In this document: positions 20,193-30,455 of the stretch, piece after piece | Layout of the letters: every line of letters starts with the position of its first letter | Numbering within the stretch: the stretch's first letter is position 1 | Origin: Dastarcus helophoroides | Taxonomy: Eukaryota > Arthropoda > Insecta > Coleoptera > Bothrideridae | Assembly: GCA_028583605.1 (NCBI GenBank) | Contig: CM053331.1 | Location: forward strand, 35,444,283-35,508,282 | Length of the DNA: 64,000 nt | Reading direction: 5' to 3' | Notes under the pieces: generated by a model | Database searches by the model: none | Told to the model about the DNA's origin: nothing | The model's input: the letters and a program-made list of their open reading frames with translations, nothing else | Position numbers and translations under genes: made by a program

Positions 20193-23056
20193 TCTCTAAT
20201 TTGTTTTGGAAATTTAAAAGTTTTTTAACGAAATTTTAATATTTTAAAATTCATTTTATTCTGTAACTTTGATAAGAAACTCAAAATTATTAAGTATAAA
20301 TTTAGGGAAAATAAACTTCAAATATGCTTAAAAATAAGAAAACTTTGAGAAATTGAAATTTCAAGAAAAAATGAACTTTGTAAATTTCAACTTTTTTTAC
20401 AATTTATTATTTCTCTAAAAAATTACTACTACTGTAGGACCAAAGAAATTTCTTAATCAGAATTTTCAATTTTTCTAGAAATGTTAAATTGATCCTTAAA
20501 ATTCTCAAGTTCGAATTTAAAATTCAAATTTCGATAAAAAAACGATCGAAATTTAAAGATTAAACTTAAAATTTCAAGAGAAAGCAGATCATATATTTAT
20601 AGAAAAAGTTGAAATTTCCTATTTGTAAATATTTTTTCAAAAAAAAAAATAACATTTTCGGAATTAAAGAAAAATAACTTTTTTTTTAAATAAATTAATT
20701 GTCAATTTTTTTTATAATTTCGACTTTTAGAGTGGGAATAATTAAAATCTTAGAGAAAAAGAGTCAACATTTCTAGAGTCTCAAAATTTCGAAATTAAAA
20801 TGAATCAAAATGTTGAAAAAATTTCAGTAACAATTTACTGCTCTAATTTAATTTTTTTCTAGTCATTTTGAAGTTTCGGAGAAATTTCAAAAATCAAATA
20901 TTCCAGCTTGAAGCCAATTTTTTTGTGATTAAAATTCAAATTTTAGCAATTAATTTGTACATAAAATGCAAGTTTTTGTTAAAAATGTGTTTCAAAACTT
21001 TGCAGTTTTAAAAATAGAAATTTTTGATATTAATTTTTTAAATTCGAGTGTTATTTTAACATTATTCTCAAAAAATGTACATTTAAAAAGAAAAACATTA
21101 CCACTTTTAAAAAATAAAGCCAAAGTTATCAGAACAGTCAAATTTAAAAAAAAGTCAAATTTTAAAAAATTTGAAATTTTCATAGTCAAATTTTCAAAAG
21201 AAAATAAGGATTTCGAAAAACAAAATTTCAATTTTTAAAATGGCCGACATTTTCAATAATTTTGGAAATGTGAATAAAAGAAGAATTTTTGAAAAAATAT
21301 CGACATTTCAAATAAATTGCAGAATTTTTAATTACATTTTTAAAGAAGCTAGATTTTTTGAATATTGGAGAAAACTCAAAGTTATTGAAAAATTCGTAAT
21401 TATCAAAAAAGTTGAAATTTTGAAAAAGTAAAATTTTGAAAAAAGTCGAAATTTTCAATAGTTCAAGTTTAAAAAGAATCTTTGGTTTTAAGTCGAAGAT
21501 TTGATTGAAATGTTTAAAAAAATGTATAAATTAAATTTTTAAAAAAGTTTGAACTTTTGTAAAAAGAGTCAGGTTTTCAAAAAGAGTCGAAATTTTGAAA
21601 AAATGTCGAAGTTTTGAAAAGCAGTCAAAATTTTGCAAAATATTAGTCGAAAATTTCAATAAAAGATTTTAAGAAATGTCTGACTTAAAAAAAAATCATA
21701 ATTTTTAAATTAAGGATCGACAGTTAGAAAAAAATGTCAAAATTTTAAAAATAGTTGAAATAAGAAAATAGTCAAAATTTTAGAGTTTTCCAAAAATTTT
21801 CAATTTTGGAAAATGACCAAAATTTTGAAAAATTCGAACATTTGAAAAAGGTCTGAATTTTCAACAAAGTGGGAATTAAAATAAAAAGTCAAAAATTTCA
21901 AAAAAGTGCATATTTAAGGAAAGGTTAAAATGTTCAATAAAGAAAATCGAAATTTGTTGACAAGGTAAAAGTTTTCAAAATCTTTCAAATTTCCAAAAGA
22001 AGTTAAAATTTTGCAAAAGGGAAAAAATTCATGAAGAGAAGGTCGAAATTTTATACTCGAAATTAAAAAAATATGAAAATTGGAAAAAGATTTAAGAATC
22101 TTTATTGAATTTACGAAATAATTCGAAAGTTTAAATTTTAAATAGCTGGGAAATTTGCACTCAATTTTTTAATATAAACCAAAATTTTCGAAACCGGAAA
22201 ATTGAAAACAACCGAAAATAATCAGATAAATCCAGGTTTTCAAAAGTCGTTGAGAAGTTAAAATTTTTGGTAGCTAAGATTTTGAATCAAAATGGAAAAT
22301 TTTTTTAAGAAGTTGAAATTTTAGGTCAAAAAAATTAAAGTTTCGAAAAAATCTCAAACATTTCATAAAATTTTCAAAAATGTCGAAATTTTGAAAGAAT
22401 TTCCAAAATTAAGAAGCAGCGATATTTTCAACAAAAAAAAATCAAAAAATAATCGAAACTTTCCAAAAAAAGTCGAAATTTTGAAATAGAGTTAACATTT
22501 AAATAAAAACCAATCGAAGTTATTAAGAATCGAAATTTTCAATAAAAAAAATTATAATTTTCCAAAAAAAAAATATGAACAAAGATGAAATTTAGAAAAA
22601 AGTCGAGAATTTAAAAAGTTAAAAGTCCAGTTTTGAAAAAATTTACATTTTCAGAAAAAGTAAGGATTTTCAAATAGTAAAAATTAAAAAAAATGTAATA
22701 ATTAAATTACAGAAAAAAGACAGAACACCGAAAAGTCTAAATATTTACACAAATACGGAAATTTTTAAAAGAGTATTCACAGTTTTTCAGAAAAGTCAAT
22801 ACTTAAAATTAAAATAAGGTCGAAATTAAAAGAAAAAATCTAAATTTTGCAATACAGTAGAAACTTGGAAAAAATCCAACCTTTCAAGAAACGCGATATT
22901 ATCAAAAGTTTTCATTGTCAAGTTTTCAAAGAAATCCAAAATTTTCGAAAAGTAACGTTTTGAAAATGTCGAAATTTCTAGTCGAAATCTTAAAAATTTT
23001 AAAACGCTAAGCAGCACCCCGATTAGTTTTGGCTACGAACCGCCACTGATAGCCAG

Positions 23057-24284
23057 CAAAAAAAATAATAAAAAATGCAACTAGAACGAATCGGGTTCGT
23101 ATACTTAGGGTTCTTTACCATCTACTCCACTTACTACAGAGAGCAAATAAAAGACCAAATTAAACTATTTTTTATTTATGTCTTTGTTATGAAACTATTT
23201 TTTTATTTACTTATTTTTAAATATGTATTGAAATCTTAACCAAATTATTTTGTGTAATAAATGGAAAATGAACAAATTGTCTAAATATACACTTTTTTAT
23301 ATAATCGATAGTAAAATTTATGGAACTGCTTACTCCAATAATTTTACGAGCATAAAATGTTCCATGTAAAAAGCATTCACATCTCAATCGGTTACAACGT
23401 GTATGATGAGATCGGGCTAAAGTTATAGATCCCAATGTCTCAGCTGGCTATGTATTGTATATCGAGGGCGATAGTTACTCTGTCGTAATTACTGTGTTGC
23501 GTACAATAAACCTGTGCTAGCTCCTAAAATATTTACATAAAGTTAATAATTAAAAGACAAATTTCATCTGCAACACTTTAGGTCTTGAATTTGATACGAA
23601 TTAATGCTGCATAGGTTAAAAAGCCTTCGAAAACAAACACATATTTTTGTATAAAACTAAATTAATGCTATTCTTGATAAAAAAAAATCTTTTGTTCCAA
23701 TCAAATTGGTAATAAACCAATATCACTTCTTCTTCTAAATGACATACTCCGCACTCATCAAATACCATAAAAGCTTAGGGTGAAAGCTTCCATTAGCAAA
23801 GAAAACTCAGCTTGAATCGTTTCTGTTACAACTTAGTAACTCGATTTTAGTTTGAGATTACGTGGAAATGGTTAAGTGATGAAAGATATAAATTAGCATT
23901 AAACTTCCTCATTTGTAATGAAAGTAAAACAAGAAATCATGTTTATAGGAAAAAGGCAAATATTACGCAATGCTGTCAAGTGTTTTATACACAAAATAAT
24001 TGAAATAATCATTACAAATCAGCTACAAATCTAGGAGTTAATTTGTAATATATCTTTAAAGCAATTATCGCACCTGAAACTTATTATGGTCCTGCTTATT
24101 CTAAAGTATCATTAATATTATTTATTGTACTGAAAGAAGGTAAAATATTAAAGATTTTTTTTAATTTAAAATATCAAACAACGTGAACACATTATGTATA
24201 ACGTTATAAATTTATAACTCTCTAATAACGAAGCAATTTATCTAATATCAAAAATGTATATAATGTCAACTCATTTAGTAAAAT
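23057..24284. other. AT-rich intergenic DNA, nothing recognised
   Basis: No supported gene, tandem repeat or transposon end was found here. Confidence 0.5.
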
Positions 24285-24583
24285 ATTCTATAATGCACAG
24301 ACCAATAGGTTTGACTATTTATTAGATTCGAAGTTTGGAAACCAAATACCGGTTTCGATCTTGTTAGATCTCGTCAGTTTGGTATATCCAACTCGAATGC
24401 TAACAAATGTTCCGACAAGTAAGTACTAAAACATCCTTGTCTTCTGGGAACTCTCCTAGAGAGCAACCGCTTGGCCAGGTGGCAGTGTTTCAACTGTTGG
24501 TAGTTCAGCTACCTATGATTCGCCACTATACACGCCTGGAGGGCTGCATGAATTTGTAGTCTAGGTTGCATTCTTCTTGTATA
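24285..24583. mobile_element. Family A element with internal inversion (twin-priming structure)
   Basis: 24285-24434 is the reverse complement of the part of the family A unit that ends in GCATTATAGAAT, and it includes the ribozyme. From 24435 the next unit bases, CCTTGTCTTCTGGG, follow in + orientation through GGGCTGCATGAATTTG to 24583. The two parts are adjacent in the normal unit, so the copy is the 5' half inverted next to the 3' half. Confidence 0.8.
24341..24383 (-). ncRNA. Hammerhead ribozyme (family A, copy 2), fully paired
   Basis: On the minus strand: ACCAAA, CTGACGA, GATCT-AACA-AGATC, GAAA, CCGGTA, TTTGGT. Stem I pairs at all six positions, stem II at five, and the core is canonical. 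This is the best-preserved hammerhead in the window; predicted cleavage is after GTA. Confidence 0.88.
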
Positions 24584-25727
24584 AAAATTGTTTATTTTTG
24601 ACTAGACATTACCTACAACTTCGTCAGCGAACTTGAAGAAATAACTGAATGGAAGTTTCAAAACAATTTTACATTCAAATGACATTTGGAACTAATTTTC
24701 AGTTTAAATTGCTTGGCAGTAACGTAATATGACTGAAACCGATAATGCAGATTTCTTCGTCTATGGTAATAGTTCTAGAACCTAATGAGAGAGGCCGCTG
24801 TTAAAATAAAGATCACTAGCTTACCTTCCGGTTTGATTTTTTATATCATATAAAAAATTATGAAAGTTATTTCAGTTTTTTTAAGTTTTAATTAGTCTAT
24901 TAACTGTTACGCATCGTACCTATACCAATTTTCGTCAAAATCACTTCAATTAAGCTGGGGAAAGCGGACAAACAAACATACTTTCGCATTTATTTATTGG
25001 TGATGGTATCTCACAGTGAAATATTTTCTTTTCCAGATTGCATTTGCCATAACGGCTTATACTTTTACAACTTCGGCCTTTAATTAATTATCCAATTGAT
25101 TTAATGATCAATTAATTCAATAAGCGAGTTGGGGCTCAATTTGATCCAACCGTTTGCATCTGTGGTGTTTCTTATTCACTTACAGTTAACGTTTTGTTAA
25201 TGTCAAACCTCGTAAAGAACGCTTAAGTAACATATGTCCAATTGAAATTAAGCGGTACGTTAAATACTGTTACTTGCTAACAAAACTAGTTCTTTTCTAA
25301 CGTTCTTGATAACACAATAAAGTGCACAGAACGAATTGTTTGGGGTTTACGTTTACAAGACATGACATAAAGACCTAAATTGGAACTTTACTGGACAATG
25401 CCTGATGCAGTTGTTTTGAATTATTTTATTCTTCAATTTTGTCTTTAAAAAAATTCGGCCAACTTTGAGAACAAGCAAATATTTTGTGCTAATTGGAACC
25501 ATTGGCCTCAAAGATACTAGCGTGAGTATGCTCCAGGTTTACTCATTAATAAAAACTGCATCATAAATAATCCAACCAGAACTTGTCAGGTTTTTACTTC
25601 TTCTGGCTCCCACAAATTGAATCCACATCTTCCCACTCCTACTTTTTTTTTAGAAACACTCCAGCGTAATTCACAAAAATACGGTAAAAATCATTTTAAG
25701 AATTCGATGTTTTTTATGAGCCAAATA
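24584..25727. other. Intergenic DNA with a dispersed-repeat tail
   Basis: No gene is seen. At about 24880-25010 the words CAATTTTCGTCAAAATCACTTC, GCGGACAAACA and ACTTTCGCATTTAT resemble the segment at 35140-35315, marking an interspersed repeat, probably a LINE or SINE 3' region. Confidence 0.5.
24880..25010 (+). repeat. Dispersed repeat tail, copy 1
   Basis: It shares an ordered set of words with 35140-35315 (ATTTTCGT.AAAATC.CTTCA, GCGGACAAA, ACTTTCGCATTTA). Similar tails occur at the 3' ends of insect non-LTR elements. The assignment to a class is an inference. Confidence 0.45.
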
Positions 25728-26090
25728 TTTACTAAATAGGACTTACTCCAATTTACGAATATGTTTTTTTTTTGTGGAACGGACTGGTCCTTGGCTATAT
25801 TGACTTGAAGTTTCAACTTTTCACAATTCAAAGCAACGATTACCTTGTAATTATGAGAGGGAAGGATTAAAACTGTCTAAGACAAACATATTCGTAAATT
25901 GTAATACAAATATTGTCCCCTAAAACCAAAAAAGATTAAAAAACACAACAAATGTTGCTCTAACGCATTTCGATAGCCAAACTATCATCTTTACTAAATA
26001 GGACTTACTCCAATTTACGAAGATGTTTTTTTGTTTGTTTGGTGGAACAGACTGGTCCTTGGCTATATTGACTTGAAGTTTCGACTTCAG
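25728..26090 (-). mobile_element. Tandem family B retroelement
   Basis: TTTACTAAATAGGACTTACT begins at 25728 and again at 25990, a period of 262 bp, and both copies run on into GGAC/AGACTGGTCCTTGGC and ATTGACTTGAAGTTTC. On the minus strand the middle contains GGCTATCGAAATGCGTTAGAG, the family B ribozyme stem II and GAAA box, but the CUGANGA box reads GTAAAGA, so the ribozyme is dead. The tandem terminal-repeat layout matches family A. 25840-25910 is similar to the satellite at 28618-30455. Confidence 0.68.
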
Positions 26091-26494
26091 TTAAAATTTT
26101 GAAAATTTAAAAATCAAAAATGGTCAATATTTTGAAAAGATTTCAAGACACATTGTCAAAAACACCGAAATTTTCGAAAACTCTAAATTTTGAAAAACCG
26201 TCAAAATTATCAGAAAAATAAGATTTTTTAAAAATAGTGGAAACATTGAAAAGTTAAAATTTTGGGTAGTTGAAATTTTGGAAAAAGTTAAACATTTTTT
26301 TAAAAAGTTAAACACTTTTTTAAAAAGTTGATATTTTAAACTGAAAAATAAATGTTAAAATTTTGAAAATATGTCGAAATTTTCAAAAATTAAAGCTGTT
26401 CAAAAATAATTTTGGCAACTTGCAAAGTCGAAATTAAAAAAAAAATTGTTGAAACGATAACGAAATGTTTAGAAAAATTCAAAAGTAGTCGAAA

Positions 26495-27330
26495 AGTTTA
26501 AATTTGGAAAATTTCAATAAAGACAACGTTTAAAAAAAGTGTTGGGATTAAAAATATATCGAAAATTTTAAAAAAAGCCGAAATTTGCTTTTTGCGAGTT
26601 AATATGTTCAAGGATAGCCAAAATTTCAAAAAAAAATTAAATTTGGAAAATTTCAATAAAGACAACGTTTGAAAAAAGTGTTGGGATTAAAAATATATCG
26701 AAAATTTAAAAAAAAGCCGAAATTTGCTTTTTGCGAGTTAATATGTTGAAGGATAGCCAAAATTTCAAAAAAGTTTAAATTAAGAAAATTTCAATGAAGA
26801 CAACGTTTGAAAAAAGTGTTGGGATTAAAAATATATCGAAAATTTAAAAAAAAGCCGAAATTTGCTTTTTGCGAGTTAATATGTTGAAGGATAACCAAAG
26901 TTTCAAAAAAGTTTAAATTTAGAAAATTTCAATGAAGACAACGTTTGAAAAAAGTGTTGGGATTAAAAATATATCGAAAATTAATTAAAAAAAAGCCGAA
27001 ATTTGCTTTTTGCGAGTTAATATGTTGAAGGATAGCCAAAATTTCAAAAAAGTTTAAATTTAGAAAATTTCAATAAAGACAACGTTTGTAAAAAGTGTTG
27101 TGATTAAAAATATATCGAAAATTAACAAAAAAAGCCGAAATTTGCTTTTTGCGAGTTAATATGTTGAAGGATAGCCAAAATTTCAAAAAAGTTTAAATTT
27201 AGAAAATTTCAATAAAGACAACGTTTTGAAAAATTGTCCATATCAAAAAAAATTGATAATTTCAAATAAAAAGTGCCGAAAATTGTGTTTTGCGAGTCAA
27301 TGTGTTGAACGATAGCCGAAATTTCAAAAA
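26495..27330 (+). repeat. Tandem repeat, about 139-bp unit, six copies
   Basis: GACAACGTTT recurs at about 26522, 26661, 26799, 26937, 27078 and 27217, each followed by GTGTTGGGATTAAAAATATA and TTTGCTTTTTGCGAGTTAATA (diverged in the last copy). Spacings are 138-141 bp. Confidence 0.9.
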
Positions 27331-27842
27331 AGCCTAAATTTCGAAAAGAGTCACATTTTGGAAAAGTAAAATTTTGAAAAATAGTCAGTTTCAAAAGAGG
27401 TCGTTTTTTTGGTATAATTCAGCATTAAAAAACTGAACATTTATAAAGAAAGTACCATTTAAAAAAAAATCAAAAAGTTTAAATTTGAAAAAGTAATATT
27501 TTGAATAATAATTTATTTCAAAAGGATCATTTATTTGGAAAAATTTAGCTTTGAAGAAAACCCAGCATTTCCAAAAGAAGTACAAATTAAAAAGGAAAAG
27601 AATTTCAAAAAAATTTAAATTTTCAAAGAAATAACATTTTGTAAAAATGATATTTTGAAAAAAGGCCGCCTTTAAAAAAACTCGATATTAAAAACAAATA
27701 AAAATCAAAAAAGCTGGAATTTGAAAATAGTAAAAATTTTTCGTTATATTTAAAAAAAAATTAAAATTCTCAAAAACCCCAAAACTATCAAAAAAAAACT
27801 AAATTTTTAGAAAAGTCGAAATTTTGTAAAAAGCAGAAATTT

Positions 27843-28125
27843 GAATGAAAGAATCGAAATTTTAAAATAAAATCGCAATTCTGAGTAAACTGCAACCATT
27901 CATAAAATACATTTTCAATAAAAGCTAAGAATTTAAAAAAAAGTTTAAAATCGAAAAAAAATCGAAGTTTTCAGAAATTTGAATGAAAGAATCGAAACTT
28001 TAAAACAAAATCGCAATTCTGAGAAAACCGCAACTATTCATAAAACACATTTTCAATAAAAGCTAAGAATTTAAAAAAAGTGTAAAATAGAAAAAAAAAT
28101 CGAAGTTTTCAGAAATTCAGATTTT
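27843..28125 (+). repeat. Second tandem pair with 138-bp period
   Basis: TTGAATGAAAGAATCGAAA starts near 27841 and near 27979, followed in both copies by TAAAATCGCAATTCTGAG-like sequence and CATTTTCAATAAAAGCTAAG. The unit sequence differs from the 139-bp repeat upstream but the period is nearly the same. Confidence 0.8.
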
Positions 28126-28355
28126 TTAAAGCAGAAAATTTTGACAAATTCAAGTTTTGAAAAAAAAATCAGAACGATGGAAATGTTCAAAATAAAGAAG
28201 AGATTTTAAAAGTTTAAATTTTGAACAAAAAAAAAACAAAATTAGGAAAGCTGAAATGACAAAGATTTAAAAAATATCGAAATTCTGAAAAAATGTCGTT
28301 ATTTTAAAAATATAAATCAAAATTTTAAAATAACTAATTTATTTAATTCGGTAAA

Positions 28356-28610
28356 GAAAGTACTTTCTTCTTCTTGTGGTGTTTACTCGCTCCGAATGTT
28401 GGCGACTAGCATGGCTTTTCTTACTTTAATGGTAGCTGCGTGGAACAGTCCAGTCGTGGTCATGTTAAACCATTTTCTTAAGTTCTGAAGTCATGAGAAA
28501 GTACTTGGGCGTGGCAAGAGGTAACACATCATAGTTTTGCTAATTTTTTTTTGCACACAGGCGCGAAACATCTTTGTCGTGGTGTCCCCCAAGACGCCAT
28601 TTTAGGGTTT
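28356..28610 (-). mobile_element. Probable non-LTR retrotransposon 3' end
   Basis: TTTCTTCTTCTTGTGGTGTTTACTCGCTCC near 28368-28397, read on the minus strand, gives a segment ending in AAGAAGAAG, a common 3' terminus of insect non-LTR retrotransposons. No reverse transcriptase frame remains. Classification rests on the tail only. Confidence 0.35.
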
Positions 28611-28617
28611 GTTATAA

Positions 28618-30455
28618 ACCAAATATTTACCAAACCTAATTTAGCTGAATGATTTACCCAATTTTACGAATATGTTTGTCTTAGATAGTTTGAATCCTTG
28701 CCTCTTCATAATCTACCAAAAAAATTATTACTCAGTAAAAATGTCTAAACTTTAACAAAAATCAATTATTAATTAAAATGTACGAATCATTTCGTTTCAA
28801 ATGTTTACCAAAAATAATGTTGCTAAATGATTTACCCAACTTTACGCATAGGTTTGTTCTAAATAATTTAAATCCTCGTGTCTCCCCAATATATCAACAA
28901 TTAATTAGGACTCAGTTATATAAGTACGTAAATTTTATCAAAGATTAGTTATTAATTTAGTCAGAGACCATTCCAAGAAGTCATGGGAACCAAATGTTTA
29001 CCAAACATAATTCAGTTGTATGATTTACCCACTTTTACGAATATGTTTATCTTAGATAGTTTAAATCCTTGCCTCTTCATAGTCTATTAAAAAATTATAA
29101 CTAAATAAAAATGTCTAAACTTTATCAAAAATTAGTTATTAATTAAAATGTACCAATAATTTTGTTTAAAATGTTTACCAAAAATAATGCAGCTAAATGA
29201 TTTACCCAACTTTACGAATAGGTTTGTCCTAGATAATTTAAATCTTCGTGTAATTCTAATATACCAACTAGATACCAACAATTAATTGAGACTCAGTTAT
29301 AGAAATACGTAAACTTTATCAAAGATTATTTATTTACTTTTATAAGTAGTCAAGGTTGTGAACCAAATGTTCACCAAACATAACTTAATTGTATGATTTA
29401 CCCAATTTTACGAATATGTTTGTCTTAGATAACTTGGATTTTTGCCTCTTTATAGTCTACCAAAAAATTATAATTCAGTAAAAATGTCTAAACTATATCA
29501 AAATCATTTAAAGAGAATGATGTTTTGTTCAAATTCGTTGATACGATTATGTGTATACACACTTAGCTGCTTAAAGAGAATGATGTTTTGTTCAAATTCG
29601 TTGATACGATTATGTGTATACACACTTAGCTGCTTAAAGAGAATGATGTTTTGTTCAAATTCGTTGATACGATTATGTGTATACACACTTAGCTGCTTAA
29701 AGAGAATGATGTTTTGTTCAAATTCGTTGATACGATTATGTGTATACACACTTAGCTGCTTAAAGAGAATGATGTTTTGTTCAAATTCGTTGATACGATT
29801 ATGTGTATACACACTTAGCTGCTTAAAGAGAATGATGTTTTGTTCAAATTCGTTGATACGATTATGTGTATACACACTTAGCTGCTTAAAGAGAATGATG
29901 TTTTGTTCAAATTCGTTGATACGATTATGTGTATACACACTTAGCTGCTTAAAGAGAATGATGTTTTGTTCAAATTCGTTGATACGATTATGTGTATACA
30001 CACTTAGCAGCTAAATGATTTACCCAACTTTACGAATAGGTTTGTCCTAGATAATTTGAATCCTCGCGTCTCCCTAATATACCAACAATTAATTGAGAGT
30101 CGGTTATATAAATACGTAAACTTTATCAAAGATTAGTTATTAATTTAGTCAGAGACCATTCCAAAAAGTCATGGTTATGGACCAAATGTTCACCAAACAT
30201 AATTTAGTTGTATGATTTACCCAATTTTACGAATATGTTTGTCTTAGATAGTTTGAATCCTTGCCTCTTCATAGTCTACCAAAAAAATTATAACTGAGCA
30301 AAAATGTCTAAACTTTATCAAAAATCAGTTATTAATTAAAATGTACGAATCATTTCGTTTCAAATGTTTACCAAAAATAATGCAGCTAAATGATTTACCC
30401 AACTTTACGAATAGGTTTGTCCTAGATAATTTAAATCCTATCGCGGTCTCCCTAA
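28618..30455 (+). repeat. Dimeric satellite, alternating monomers of about 178 and 194 bp
   Basis: GATTTACCCAA-type starts lie near 28651, 28829, 29022, 29199, 29396, 30017, 30213 and 30390. Spacings alternate between about 177-180 and 193-197 bp, so the higher-order unit is about 371 bp. The A monomer carries GGTTTGTCCTAGATAATTTAAATC, the B monomer ATATGTTTGTCTTAGATAGTTTGAATCC. The 63-bp array at 29508 replaces about 78 bp of one monomer and the flanking satellite resumes in register. Confidence 0.9.
29508..30008 (+). repeat. 63-bp minisatellite, small array (8 units)
   Basis: Eight copies of TTAAAGAGAATGATGTTTTG...ACACTTAGCTGC stand in perfect tandem. The 63-bp unit is a multiple of three and has no stop in one frame on each strand, which produces the open frames here. 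It is set inside the dimeric satellite. Confidence 0.97.

Larger units (their letters stand above)
18350..23048. mobile_element. hAT-type non-autonomous DNA transposon 3 (4.7 kb, with nested insertions)
   Basis: The ends are TAGTGGCGG at 18350 and CCGCCACTG at 23040-23048; the outermost base of the left copy has changed from C to T. The exact 8-bp duplication ATAGCCAG lies at 18342-18349 and 23049-23056. The left part of the interior is T-rich and the right part A-rich, both made of degenerate TCGAAATTTT-type words. Two retroelements (18653-19214 and 19968-20192) inserted into it later. No transposase frame remains. Confidence 0.85.
26091..28355. repeat. A-rich degenerate micro-repeat region
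   Basis: The segment is built from loosely repeated words such as GTCGAAATTTTGAAAAA with no coding potential. The same filler forms the interior of the hAT elements and the right end of the window. It contains the 139-bp tandem repeats listed separately. I found no terminal inverted repeats for it. Confidence 0.6.

Noticed and set aside
19280..21458. Several 60-90-codon Lys/Phe/Asn-rich frames in hAT element 3
   Set aside because: Low-complexity AT-rich filler read by chance on both strands; no transposase motif.
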